This document shows, piece after piece, positions 48,309-56,031 of a DNA stretch of 64,000 bases. Every line of letters begins with the position of its first letter. The stretch's first letter is position 1. Source of the stretch: Kineosporia succinea (GTDB lineage Bacteria; Actinomycetota; Actinomycetes; Actinomycetales; Kineosporiaceae); NCBI RefSeq assembly GCF_030811555.1, contig NZ_JAUSQZ010000001.1, forward strand, positions 5,949,241 through 6,013,240, written 5' to 3'. The position numbers were made by a program, and so were the translations under genes. Below the pieces are notes generated by a model. The model was not told the origin of the DNA and did no database searches. It saw only the letters and a program-made list of their open reading frames with translations.

Positions 48309-49096
48309 GCACGTACGAAACCGCTCTGGGCGCGTCGTCGCCGGAGAAGATCACCCTGCTCGGCGAGGACCTCGCACAGGACGTGATGGGCCAGGTCGGG
48401 TTCGGCGAGCTGGCGTTCTGGCTCGCGACCCAGCGGCGCCCGGCCCCGGGCCAGACCCGGGTGTTCGAGGCGGTGCTGGCGGCCCTGGCCGACCACGGTT
48501 TCACCCCGACCGCGATCGTCACCCGCCTGACCTACCTCTCGGCGCCCGACTCGGTGCAGGGCGCCCTCGCGGCCGGCCTGCTCGGCGGCGGGTCCCGGTT
48601 CCTCGGCGTCACCGAGGACTGCGGCCGGTTCCTGCACGAGGTTCTCACCGACGCCGGTGAGGCCCCCACCGACGAGGCCGGCTGGGACGAGCTGGCCGCG
48701 TCCACCGTTCGCGACCGGCGCGAAAGGCGACTCTTCGTGCCGGGACTGGGCCACCACGTCCACAAGCAAGGAGATCCTCGTACCCCTCGGCTCTTCCAGA
48801 TCGCCCGGGAGGAGGGGCAGTTCGGCCCGCACCTGGAACTGTTCGCCGCGATCGGGCGCGTGCACCCCGAGATCCTCGGCAAGAAGCTGCCTCTGAACGG
48901 CGCGGGCGTGTGCGGGGCCGCGCTCGCCGACCTCGGCCTGCCGCTGGAACTGCTGCGCGGGTTCGCCCTGCTGGCCCGCACCGCCGGGCTGATCGGGCAA
49001 CTGGCCGAGGAGCTGCGCCATCCCGTGGCCAACGACGTGTTCCTGTCGGTCGACCTCAACAACCGGCCCGTGCCCCCCGATCCGTACCGGCCCTGA
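48305..49096 (+). CDS. Citryl-CoA-lyase-like short citrate synthase homologue
   Basis: A 263-residue protein with the C-terminal part of the citrate synthase fold. VPGLGHHVHKQGDPRT corresponds to the GxGHxVYKxxDPR segment with the CoA-side His; LLGGGSRFLGVTE replaces the first catalytic His block, and GKKLPLNGAGVCGAALADLG shows Asn where citrate synthase has its catalytic Asp. These changes are those I associate with the citryl-CoA lyase group, which cleaves instead of condensing. Coupling to a class III CoA-transferase supports cleavage of an acyl-CoA of a citrate-like acid. Confidence 0.82.
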   Translation: MSTYETALGASSPEKITLLGEDLAQDVMGQVGFGELAFWLATQRRPAPGQTRVFEAVLAALADHGFTPTAIVTRLTYLSAPDSVQGALAAGLLGGGSRFLGVTEDCGRFLHEVLTDAGEAPTDEAGWDELAASTVRDRRERRLFVPGLGHHVHKQGDPRTPRLFQIAREEGQFGPHLELFAAIGRVHPEILGKKLPLNGAGVCGAALADLGLPLELLRGFALLARTAGLIGQLAEELRHPVANDVFLSVDLNNRPVPPDPYRP

Positions 49097-49155
49097 GTCA
49101 GCCGCACTCCAGCCGCACTTCAGCCGTACGTCGCCCGCTATCAACGGAGATCCGC

Positions 49156-50028
49156 ATGGCGCAGCTCGTCGCGGTCATCGCCTCGACGCATCACCCCTTC
49201 TACTACCGGGCCAGCACCGCCACCGGCCAGGACCGCCCCCCGTTCGCGGACGAGTGGGTCCGGAAGATCGAGGCGTTCCGCGCGACACTGACCCGGGCCC
49301 GTCCCGACGTGCTGGTCATGGTCGGCTCGGACCACTTCCATCAGCTCTGGCTCGACAACATGCCGCAGTTCCTCGTGGGCAAGGCCCCCACCTACGACGC
49401 GAACTGGTACAACGAGGAACGCGAGTTCGGGCTGCCCCGGATGGTTCTGCCCGGCCAGGAAGACCTTTCGGCGTACGTCCTGCGCGAGGGCCTGGACGCC
49501 GGGTTCGACCTGGCGTTCTCCAACGAGCTGCGTATCGACCACTCGATCACCTGCCCGATCATCACGCTGCGCCCGCAGGCCGATCTGCCGATCGTGCCGA
49601 TCTACACCAACATCTTCGCGCCGCCGCTGCCGCAGCCCAGGCGTTTCGTGCAGCTGGGGCAGACGCTGCGGCAGCTGATCGAGAGCTGGCCCTCGCAGCA
49701 GCGGGTGGCGGTCATCGGCACCGGGCACCTCTCGCTCGAACTGGGCGGGCCGCGGCAGTTCGGGGCGCACGGGCCGGACCCGGAGTTCGACCGCAGGGCG
49801 GTGGAGTGGATCGGCACCGGCGACCTGGAGAAGGCCCTGGCCGAGGTGACGCTCGAGAGCCTGCACCTCCCGGGCAACGCCACCCACGGGTTCATGGACT
49901 TCATGCTGATGATGGGCATCGCCGGGGAGGGCAACCGCGCCGACCACGTGGACACGCTCGACCTGTTCCACACCATGGAGGCGTACTTCACCTGGTATCC
50001 GAACGGCCTGGACGGGGGCTCGTCGTGA
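49156..50028 (+). CDS. Class III extradiol dioxygenase, LigB-type subunit
   Basis: A 290-residue LigB-fold protein. ASTHHPFYY (His12, His13) and VGSDHFHQLW (His60, His62) hold the iron ligands, NELRIDHSITCPII and GTGHLSLEL the catalytic His region, and NATHGFMDFMLMMG the C-terminal helix. ACGGAGA precedes the ATG. LigB cleaves protocatechuate or gallate next to the carboxylated ring carbon; a LigA-type subunit follows directly with GTGA overlap. The ring-cleavage product of gallate is 4-oxalomesaconate, the substrate of the GalB-type enzyme at 23.7 kb. Confidence 0.9.
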   Translation: MAQLVAVIASTHHPFYYRASTATGQDRPPFADEWVRKIEAFRATLTRARPDVLVMVGSDHFHQLWLDNMPQFLVGKAPTYDANWYNEEREFGLPRMVLPGQEDLSAYVLREGLDAGFDLAFSNELRIDHSITCPIITLRPQADLPIVPIYTNIFAPPLPQPRRFVQLGQTLRQLIESWPSQQRVAVIGTGHLSLELGGPRQFGAHGPDPEFDRRAVEWIGTGDLEKALAEVTLESLHLPGNATHGFMDFMLMMGIAGEGNRADHVDTLDLFHTMEAYFTWYPNGLDGGSS

Positions 50029-50387
50029 GCAAGTACCTGCTGAACAAGTTCCTGTTCACCGTCGACCGCGACCCGGAGCTGGTGGAGCGCTACCGCGAGC
50101 AGCCCCGCGAGACCGTCACCTGGTGGGAGGCGCAGGAGGCGAACCGGCTGCTGAACTGCGTCACCGCGGAGGCCTCGACCTGGCTGGCGTTCGACGACAC
50201 CGAACGCGAGGCGCTGGCCACGCACGACTACCCGGCGCTGTTCGACCTGGGCGCGCACCCGTTCCTGACCCTGACGCTGTTCATCGCCCTGTTCGAGCGT
50301 GATCACGACATGCCGCTGGGATTCCAGCTGGAGTACGCGTCACGGCTGGCCGACCGTACGCTGCCCTATCCGGACATCAGCACCTGA
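50025..50387 (+). CDS. LigA-type alpha subunit of extradiol dioxygenase
   Basis: A 120-residue all-helical protein from a GTG overlapping LigB. YLLNKFLFTVDRDPELVERY, WWEAQEANRLLNCVT, EREALATHDYPALFDLGAHP match the LigA family (PF07746), which covers the active site of LigB. The C-terminus YASRLADRTLPYPDIS is typical. The stop lies 50 bp before the IclR gene. Confidence 0.9.
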   Translation: MSKYLLNKFLFTVDRDPELVERYREQPRETVTWWEAQEANRLLNCVTAEASTWLAFDDTEREALATHDYPALFDLGAHPFLTLTLFIALFERDHDMPLGFQLEYASRLADRTLPYPDIST

Positions 50388-50390
50388 GCC

Positions 50391-50421
50391 GGTTCGACCT
50401 GGTTCCGGTTCGACTGGTTCC
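50391..50421. repeat. Direct repeat before the IclR gene
   Basis: GGTTCGACCTGGTTCC is followed directly by GGTTCGACTGGTTCC (one base shorter). The pair fills the gap between LigA-like and IclR genes. It may be an IclR autoregulatory site; IclR members often bind repeated or inverted 10-15 bp units. No other copy was noticed. Confidence 0.4.
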
Positions 50422-50443
50422 GGTGTGACGAGGAGAGGTGGAG

Positions 50444-51250
50444 ATGGCGGGACGCGGGCAGAACCCGGACTTCGTGGAGGCCCTGGCGCGCGGCCTGGAC
50501 GTGCTGACCTGCTTCGACGACACGAGGCGGGAGCTCAGCCTGGCCGAGGTGGCCGCGGCGACCGACCTGGCCCGGCCCACGGCCCGCCGTCTGCTGGTCA
50601 CGCTGCAGGAGCTGGGGTACGTCCGGCTGCTGGCCAACGGGAGTTTCGCCCTCACCCCGCAGGTGCTGCGGCTGGGCACGGCGTACGCCAGCTCCCTCGG
50701 GCTGTGGGAGATGGCCCGCCCGCACCTGGAGGCCCTGGTCGCCCGCACCCACGAGTCCTCGTCGATCAGCCAGCTCGACGGCCCGGACATCGTCTACGTG
50801 GCGCGGGTCTCGGTGCCGAAGATCATCGCCCTGCGCGTGGACATCGGCACCCGCTTCCCGGCCGTGCCCACCTCCCAGGGCAAGGTGCTGCTGGCCCAGC
50901 TGGACGACGCCGAACTCGACGAGGTCCTGGCCGCCCCGTCCCGCTCCGGCATCGTGACCAGACCGGCCGAACGCGCCGCGCTCGCCGACGAACTCGCGCT
51001 CGTGCGGGCCCGCGGCTGGGCGCTCGCGGACGAGGAACTGGCGCCGGGCATCCGCTCGGCCGCGGTACCGCTGCGCGACGGGCAGGGGGTGGTGCGGGCG
51101 GCGATGAACGTGACGACGCACGCGGCCGAGACGAGCGTCGAGACGCTCGTCGAGTCGCACCTGCCGCTGCTGATCGCCGCCGCCGGCCGGGTCTCCTCGG
51201 ACTGGGCGGTATGGCAGGCACGGCCCACCGCTGAGGTGGTCGGGTCCTAG
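50444..51250 (+). CDS. IclR family transcriptional regulator
   Basis: A 268-residue IclR protein. The winged helix occupies residues 10-75 (FVEALARGLDVLTCFDDTRR, LSLAEVAAATDLARPTARRL, YVRLLANGSFALTPQVLRLG), the effector domain about 90-255 (SSISQLDGPDIVYVARVSVP, FPAVPTSQGKVLLAQ, GWALADEELAPGIRSAAVPL). It resembles PcaR/PobR-type regulators of aromatic catabolism. AGGAG lies 8 nt before the ATG at 50444; a GTG at 50438 is also possible. It probably activates the catabolic region, perhaps through the TTCAAC sites at 35.2-35.4 kb. Confidence 0.88.
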   Translation: MAGRGQNPDFVEALARGLDVLTCFDDTRRELSLAEVAAATDLARPTARRLLVTLQELGYVRLLANGSFALTPQVLRLGTAYASSLGLWEMARPHLEALVARTHESSSISQLDGPDIVYVARVSVPKIIALRVDIGTRFPAVPTSQGKVLLAQLDDAELDEVLAAPSRSGIVTRPAERAALADELALVRARGWALADEELAPGIRSAAVPLRDGQGVVRAAMNVTTHAAETSVETLVESHLPLLIAAAGRVSSDWAVWQARPTAEVVGS

Positions 51251-51756
51251 AGTTCGCGCCGCACGACCCCGTCGTCACCCCGGTCGCCCAGCACCTCGTC
51301 CCACAGCAGTTTGCCCACCTGCAGCACGACGGCGACGTTCTCAACGGACGCCGGGGTGAGGCGGAAGTCCTCGCGCTCGTCGCGGGCCGGATGGTGCAGG
51401 GCCAGGAGCGCGTGCTCGCCGCTGTTCGTGGCCGCGTCGGCGACGAACACCATGTCGACGGGGCGCATGAGTTCCCGGACCTGGTGCGCGCTCACCCCGT
51501 CGAAGCGGGGATCGTCCAGCACCATCAGCAGCGGCATGTCCACCTGCTGCCGGACCACCGCCCTCTGGCCCGTGTCCGTCCCGCCGGTGCTCCTGCGGAT
51601 CGGAACGGTGGTCTGCTCGGTGGGATTGGGGAAGAGCGAATCGCCGTCCAGCACCGCCCGGGCCACCTCGCGCCAGGTGTCGTCGTCGCTGAAGTCGGTG
51701 CGCACGACCATGGCGAGGTCGGTCACGGGCAGGTACAGGGCGCTCGATCCGTTCAC
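51247..51756 (-). CDS. DUF6924 domain protein
   Basis: A 169-residue cytoplasmic protein. ALYLPVTDLAMVVRTDFSDD, DTWREVARAVL and DMPLLMVLDDPRFDGVSAHQ, VFVADAATNSGEHALLALHH match the DUF6924 pattern (L-x-x-T-D-x-x-L-V-V-R-T-D-F-x-D-D-x-x-W). A loop of Thr/Gln-rich sequence lies in between. I start at a GTG (51756) because AGGA stands before it; a TTG at 51771 gives 5 more residues. Function unknown. It is convergent with IclR, with a 4-bp overlap. Confidence 0.7.
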   Translation of the reverse strand: MNGSSALYLPVTDLAMVVRTDFSDDDTWREVARAVLDGDSLFPNPTEQTTVPIRRSTGGTDTGQRAVVRQQVDMPLLMVLDDPRFDGVSAHQVRELMRPVDMVFVADAATNSGEHALLALHHPARDEREDFRLTPASVENVAVVLQVGKLLWDEVLGDRGDDGVVRREL

Positions 51757-52125
51757 GGTTCCTGCCTTCAATGCTTGCCGGCTTGTCCTTCCTCCACACG
51801 TCCCGGTCTTCGGTGACGTTCATCCGCACGGCGATCAGGCAGGGCCGTTCGGGTGAACCTGGCCGCTGCTCGTCCGGGGGCAACTTGCGCGGAAAGGTTC
51901 GCTTGGCCAACGGATTTATGGGGCGCATCTGGTGTTTGCCGCCGGGCGAGGCGCCCTCGACGTCGAGCGCGAGGGTTGCGCCGCCAGAACGGCTCCTCGC
52001 ACCACATCGCCGCTGAATCCCGTCTGAACCCGGGCGGACTGTACTGATGGGGCTGCGGAGGCTTACGTTCTGTGGACCGCCGGGTGCGGCGGGCGTCCCA
52101 TTTTTCGTGCCAACGGCGGTGTCGT
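51757..52125. other. Gap without gene
   Basis: About 370 bp of irregular composition, including a comparatively AT-rich stretch around 51890-51935. No frame with plausible codon use, no tRNA and no strong hairpin was found. Confidence 0.4.
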
Positions 52126-52410
52126 GTGTCCGAGTTCGGTTTCCCGCGGTCCCGTCGCTCCCGCACGGCCGACGCGCCGCACGAGCTGCGCGCGTCCAAG
52201 CTGCGGGACACCCGGCATCTGCACCTGGTGCCCGACCTCCCCGATCCTTCTGACCCGGCTGACCTTCCCGAGGGGCGCCCCCGTCGCTGGTCGGCACGGT
52301 GTACACGCACGACGCGCCGGGTCCTGGTGACGGCGGCCGTGGCGCTGACGACCTCGACGGTGACGATCGACGCGGCGTACGCGCTGGCGCACACCACACA
52401 CCTGCACTGA
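52126..52410 (+). CDS. Small hypothetical protein with C-terminal hydrophobic segment
   Basis: A possible 94-residue protein from a GTG. The first 60 residues are Arg/Pro-rich (FPRSRRSRTADAPHELRASK), and VLVTAAVALTTSTVTIDAAY near the end is a weak membrane segment. There is no clear ribosome site and third-position GC is not decisive. It could be a membrane-anchored peptide or a chance frame. Confidence 0.3.
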   Translation: MSEFGFPRSRRSRTADAPHELRASKLRDTRHLHLVPDLPDPSDPADLPEGRPRRWSARCTRTTRRVLVTAAVALTTSTVTIDAAYALAHTTHLH

Positions 52411-52600
52411 CGGCTCGTCACACCGGCGTCGCCGGCTCGTCAGCGTCCACCACCAGGTGTGGACGCGCGGCCGATCCGGTCTGCGCCCGGGCGCCCGACC
52501 AGGTTGGTCCTCATCGGGCGCCCGGTCAGGCGGGTCAGCGTCAGGCAAGTGATCAGGCCGGTCTGCGCCCGACACCCGACCAGGCCCGTCAGCGCGAGGT

Positions 52601-52645
52601 GCCTGCTCCCGGGCCTGCTCCCGGGCCTGCTCCCGGGCCTGCTCC
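52601..52645. repeat. 12-bp tandem repeat
   Basis: GCCTGCTCCCGG occurs three times in succession (52601-52636) followed by a partial copy, GCCTGCTCC. Degenerate GGTCTGCGCCCG units flank it. Probably slippage-prone low-complexity DNA. Confidence 0.8.
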
Positions 52646-52782
52646 GCGTCTGTCTCCGCGTCTGTCCCCGCACCTGCCCCCGCCCGGTCTGCGCCCGGTC
52701 GAGCCGTCCCGCGCCGGGCCCGGCAGGTGGGACCTCGGCGATGGTGCGTCGGCCGAAAGCGGTTGGCCGCAGCGCGAACCCT

Positions 52783-52814
52783 GGTGCTTTCGATTATCGA
52801 TAATCGAAAGCACC
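52783..52814. promoter_or_regulatory. 32-bp perfect palindrome
   Basis: Arms GGTGCTTTCGATTA and TAATCGAAAGCACC surround the self-complementary centre TCGA, so all 32 bases are symmetric. The inner TTTCGATTATCGATAATCGAAA is AT-rich in a GC-rich setting. It lies 237 bp before the alpha/beta hydrolase. It could be an operator for a dimeric or tetrameric repressor, a cruciform, or a recombination site; a terminator is less likely because the core is AT-rich. Confidence 0.75.
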
Positions 52815-52894
52815 GCACTTCGCCGCTTCACACAGGTCCTGCTCCAGGCCCCACCGATCCGCCCCACCGCCGCAGGGCCACACCCGGCGCCGGC

Positions 52895-52926
52895 CCGCCC
52901 CACGATCTGGGTAGGTCGTGGGGCGG
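52895..52926. other. 11-bp stem hairpin
   Basis: CCGCCCCACGA (52895-52905) and its exact complement (52916-52926) enclose a 10-nt loop. With no gene ending nearby it may be a leader structure of the hydrolase transcript or a remnant terminator. Confidence 0.5.
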
Positions 52927-53051
52927 CCCCTGGCCCCCGCCCGTCTGCAGATCCGGGGGGTGACGGGCGCACCCCGCCTGGTCGACACTTGTTGGTCGGC
53001 AACGCTGGGTCGCAACGCTGACGACCCGCTCGCGCACGCGGAAGGCTGCCC

Positions 53052-53915
53052 GTGACCAGTGATCTGAAGATCCCCTCGACCGACGTCACTCTCGCCGCCG
53101 ACCACTGGGGCGATCCGGCCGCGACCCCGGTGGTCCTGCTGCACGGTGGCGGTCAGACCCGGCACTCGTGGGGCGCGACCGGACGTGACCTAGCCGGGGC
53201 CGGCTGGTACACGCTCAGCGCCGATCTGCGCGGGCACGGTGACAGCGGCTGGTCGCCCGACGGCGTCTACGACCTGGACCGGCTCGCGGGTGACGTGCGA
53301 GCGATCGTGGAGCACCTCGGAAGCCGGCCGGTGCTGGTGGGGGCCTCGATGGGCGGGATCGCCGCGCTCGCCGCGATCGGGCAGCAGCCCGACCTGGCGC
53401 TGGGGCTGGTGCTGGTGGACGTGTCCCCGTTCCTGCAGGCGGCCGGAGCCGGGCGGATCCGCGCCTTCATGACGTCCCGGCCCGAGGGCTTCGCCAGCCT
53501 GGAGGAGGTGGCGGACGCGGTGGCGGAGTACCTGCCGCACCGGCCCCGGCCCCGCAATCCCGAGGGGTTGCGCAAGAACCTGCGCGAGCGCGACGGCCGC
53601 TTCTTCTGGCACTGGGACCCGGCCGTGATGCGGGCCCCGACCGAGCACCCGGTGCAGCGCGATCCCCGGATCGACTCGGCCCGGCTGGGAGCGGCCGCCG
53701 CCGGCCTGCGGGTGCCCACGCTGCTGGTGCGCGGCGGGGCCTCGGACGTGCTCAGCGCCGAGGACGCCCGGCACTTCCTCGACCTGGTGCCGCACGCCGA
53801 GTTCCACGACGTGGCCGGCGCGCACCACATGGTCGCGGGCGACGACAACGCCGTCTTCGACCAGGTGCTGGGCGACTTCCTGGAGCGCCGGGTCCGCAAC
53901 CGCCTGACCCGCTGA
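53052..53915 (+). CDS. Alpha/beta hydrolase
   Basis: A 287-residue alpha/beta hydrolase from a GTG with GAAGG 6 nt upstream. VVLLHGGGQTRHSWG is the oxyanion loop, LRGHGDSGW the Asp/Gly turn, VGASMGGIAAL the nucleophile elbow with Ser, VRGGASDVLS the acid and GAHHMVAGDDN the His. The cap is short. Related enzymes include epoxide hydrolase-like and haloperoxidase-like esterases. No neighbour suggests a substrate; the palindrome upstream suggests tight control. Confidence 0.87.
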   Translation: MTSDLKIPSTDVTLAADHWGDPAATPVVLLHGGGQTRHSWGATGRDLAGAGWYTLSADLRGHGDSGWSPDGVYDLDRLAGDVRAIVEHLGSRPVLVGASMGGIAALAAIGQQPDLALGLVLVDVSPFLQAAGAGRIRAFMTSRPEGFASLEEVADAVAEYLPHRPRPRNPEGLRKNLRERDGRFFWHWDPAVMRAPTEHPVQRDPRIDSARLGAAAAGLRVPTLLVRGGASDVLSAEDARHFLDLVPHAEFHDVAGAHHMVAGDDNAVFDQVLGDFLERRVRNRLTR

Positions 53916-54142
53916 CCACCCGTCAGGTGCTCGAACACCGACGGCAGAGCCGGGAAGGTGCCTCTCCCAGAGCGTTTGAGAGTTGCTCCTGATCTTCCGA
54001 GGTCCTCCGCGCCGGTGCCGATCCCGGGCCGGAGCCACCGGCACGCGGCCTTCATCGATCAATTCGTCCCCCGGCTCACGAGGCGGTGCGCACGCTCCTT
54101 GAATCGGGCTGAACACCCGCACGAAAGGCGCAACCTCGCGTC
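53916..54142. other. Gap without gene
   Basis: Together with the following terminator this is the 307-bp gap between two convergent genes. I see no coding frame and no RNA gene. Confidence 0.4.
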
Positions 54143-54193
54143 GGCGCCCATCAGCCCCGGCCAGGGCGAGCTCGGCCGGGGCTGATAGGCGCC
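54143..54193. terminator. Very stable bidirectional terminator hairpin
   Basis: ATCAGCCCCGGCC (54150-54162) and its exact complement (54174-54186) form a 13-bp stem with an 11-nt loop; GGCGCC on both sides adds 6 bp beyond one mismatch. It lies between the convergent hydrolase and DUF2690-like gene. Confidence 0.8.
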
Positions 54194-54222
54194 GTCAGGC
54201 AAGGGATCCCGTGCTCAGAGGC

Positions 54223-54681
54223 TCAGTACCACCCGGTGCACCGGGAAATGCCTCCGTAGTTGGCGCAGGCCCGGGACACGGTGGGGTTCTGATCGTTCCA
54301 GACCCCGGTGTACGTGGACGTGCTCGGTCCCTGGGCGCCGATCCACCCCACCCAGCTGGCCCCTCCGTTGGTGGACTGGTCGAGGTAGACCGTCGCGGAA
54401 TTACCCCCGTTGTACAGGCCCCACACGCACCGGGCCGCCGAGTTGTACCGCAGCTCGACCTTGTTGTGAGCCGTGCCGTCGTTCCACTCGTACACACGCG
54501 GGGTGGTGAACTGGCCCGAGGACGCCCACGAGGCGGCCTGACCACGGTCCCCGTTGTTGCATCCGACCGCCTGGGCCGGTTCGGCGATCAGAGCGCCGAG
54601 GCCGAGCGTCAGCAGTGCGAGTACGAAGCTCATGCTCAGCGCCCGTCGGGTCCGGAGACCGCGTGCCCGTGTCGTCTGCAT
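54223..54681 (-). CDS. Secreted DUF2690-like small Cys-rich protein
   Basis: A 152-residue exported protein. Residues 1-38 are a Sec signal (ALSMSFVLALLTLGLGALIA, cleavage near AQA). The mature part has four Cys (VGCNNGD, ARCVWGLYN, SRACANYG, ISRCTGWY), likely two disulfides. HNKVELRYNSAARCVWGLYN resembles the ELRYS..C.A.WA core of DUF2690 proteins, seen in actinomycetes often after a regulatory N-terminus; here it is free-standing. Function unknown. Confidence 0.7.
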   Translation of the reverse strand: MQTTRARGLRTRRALSMSFVLALLTLGLGALIAEPAQAVGCNNGDRGQAASWASSGQFTTPRVYEWNDGTAHNKVELRYNSAARCVWGLYNGGNSATVYLDQSTNGGASWVGWIGAQGPSTSTYTGVWNDQNPTVSRACANYGGISRCTGWY

Positions 54682-54848
54682 GGTTCCTCCTGGGATCGAT
54701 CGTCGATGCGCGGTGATGCCGGTGTCCGGCCAGCTGCTCGACCGGCCGAAGGGATGCGAAAGTTCCTCTCGGCAGTGCGCATCCGTTGTCCGCAGTCAGC
54801 CTGGAGCTTCGGCGCCCTCGTCCGTGGGTCATGCCGGACGGCAGCGGA

Positions 54849-54934
54849 CCGGACGTGCCGAAGGCCCAGTTCAGCCCCGCGGCGACCGGACCGCGTACCG
54901 TACGGCGCCGGACACCGGACGGCTCTTCCCGGAC
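54849..54934. promoter_or_regulatory. CCGGAC box array before the HTH-macro gene
   Basis: CCGGAC occurs at 54849, 54886, 54908, 54915 and 54929 (first base of each) within 86 bp just upstream of the start at 54961. A similar array precedes the STAND gene. The hexamer is GC-rich, so chance copies are expected, but five in 86 bp is dense. Confidence 0.35.
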
Positions 54935-54960
54935 GGCGCAGCTCGGCGCACCATGGCGTC

Positions 54961-56031
54961 ATGGGGGATAGGCAGAAAGCGGCGGCCGGTCTGCGCGAGT
55001 TCTGCCGGCGGCTGGCCACCCTGCACCGCGAGGCAGGTGGGCCCAGCGTCGATTCCCTCAGCCGCAACCCGCAGGTCCCGCTGAAGCGCTCGCAGATCTA
55101 CGCCGTGCTGCGTGGGGAAGTCAGCGAGGTCCCGTCCTGGGAGTTCGTGAGTGCCCTGGTCTCGGCGTGCCGGGAGTTCGCCGGGCTCAAAGGCCGTGCT
55201 CTGTCTTTGTCGACCAGTCCCGGGCTCTGGAGGTCGGAGTACACGCGACTGGAGGCGGAGGACGCCCGTCGCCGTCGGCAGCCGTCGCCGGATTCACCGG
55301 TGGTGCGCGCGACCTCGATCATCACCGGGCAGCGGGTCTACCGTTACCGTCTCAAGGACCGGGCCGACGTGCCGCGGAGTATCGCGGTGGTCGCCGGTGA
55401 CATCCGGGAGGTCGATTTCGCCGACGTTTGGGTCAATTCCGAGAACACCGACCTGGAAATGGCCAGAGTCCAGGAGTTCTCGGTATCGGCCATCATCCGC
55501 TACGGCGGCGCGGTCCGGGACGGGTCCGGCCGGGTGGTCCGGGACGTCGTCGCCGACGAGCTCGGGAGGTACCGCCAGGGGTCCGGACCGGTCGCGCCAG
55601 CCACCGCCGTGCGCACGGGCCCGGGAGAACTGTTGGCCAGCAACAACGTTCGGCACATCATCCACGTGGCCGCCGTCCACGGCGAGCCGGGGGCCGGGTT
55701 CGTGCCCGTCATGGACATCGGCCGGTGTGTCCACGCGGCGCTGCGCCTGCTGGGCTCCATCCAGGAGACGGATCCGGACGCCACCTCGATCCTCTTCCCG
55801 ATCCTGGGGGCCGGGACGGGCGGGGGGACGGCCCACGACCTGGTCCCGGCCCTGACCGCCGCGGCCGGCAAGCACCTGACCGCGGGCTCGGGCCGCCTGA
55901 CGGTCTACGTCCTCGCCTACACGGAGACCGAACTGGCGGCTTGCCTGCAGGCCCTCGAGTCCGACCGTCGCCTCGTGGCCGATCACCGGGCCGGCGTGGT
56001 GGGAACCGCGGACAGCAGGGCTCCGAGGTAG
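54961..56031 (+). CDS. HTH-macro domain fusion protein
   Basis: A 356-residue protein. Residues 5-80 form an actinomycete conflict-type HTH (AGLREFCRRLATLHREAGGP, SLSRNPQVPLKRSQIYAVLR, PSWEFVSALVSACREFAG), of the same pattern as the N-terminus of the STAND protein at 57 kb. After a linker, residues about 140-340 look like a macro (ADP-ribose-binding) domain: IAVVAGDIREVDFADVWVNS, EFSVSAIIRYGGAVRD, VRHIIHVAAVHGEPG, ILFPILGAGTGGGTAHD. The GDI..v.aDvwVNs strand and the late GaGtGGg loop are the ligand sites. I infer that it recognises or removes an ADP-ribose-derived signal. Its 3' end overlaps the convergent gene by 49 bp. Confidence 0.75.
   Translation: MGDRQKAAAGLREFCRRLATLHREAGGPSVDSLSRNPQVPLKRSQIYAVLRGEVSEVPSWEFVSALVSACREFAGLKGRALSLSTSPGLWRSEYTRLEAEDARRRRQPSPDSPVVRATSIITGQRVYRYRLKDRADVPRSIAVVAGDIREVDFADVWVNSENTDLEMARVQEFSVSAIIRYGGAVRDGSGRVVRDVVADELGRYRQGSGPVAPATAVRTGPGELLASNNVRHIIHVAAVHGEPGAGFVPVMDIGRCVHAALRLLGSIQETDPDATSILFPILGAGTGGGTAHDLVPALTAAAGKHLTAGSGRLTVYVLAYTETELAACLQALESDRRLVADHRAGVVGTADSRAPR

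Larger units (their letters stand above)
52411..53051. other. Repeat-rich gap without gene
   Basis: Both strands carry long open frames of Pro/Gly/Arg or Glu-Gln-Ala-Arg repeats that come from base composition and a 12-bp tandem repeat, so I call none of them. The region contains the tandem repeat, a 32-bp palindrome and a hairpin listed separately. Confidence 0.5.

Noticed and set aside
52601-52645. CRISPR-like array
   Set aside because: Units are 12 bp, directly adjacent and without spacers, so it is a simple tandem repeat. No cas genes or other repeat-spacer arrays were seen in the window.
52063-52818. Minus-strand frame with Arg-Glu-Gln-Ala repeats
   Set aside because: The repeat comes from the 12-bp tandem DNA repeat; the frame has no ribosome site and starts inside the 32-bp palindrome.
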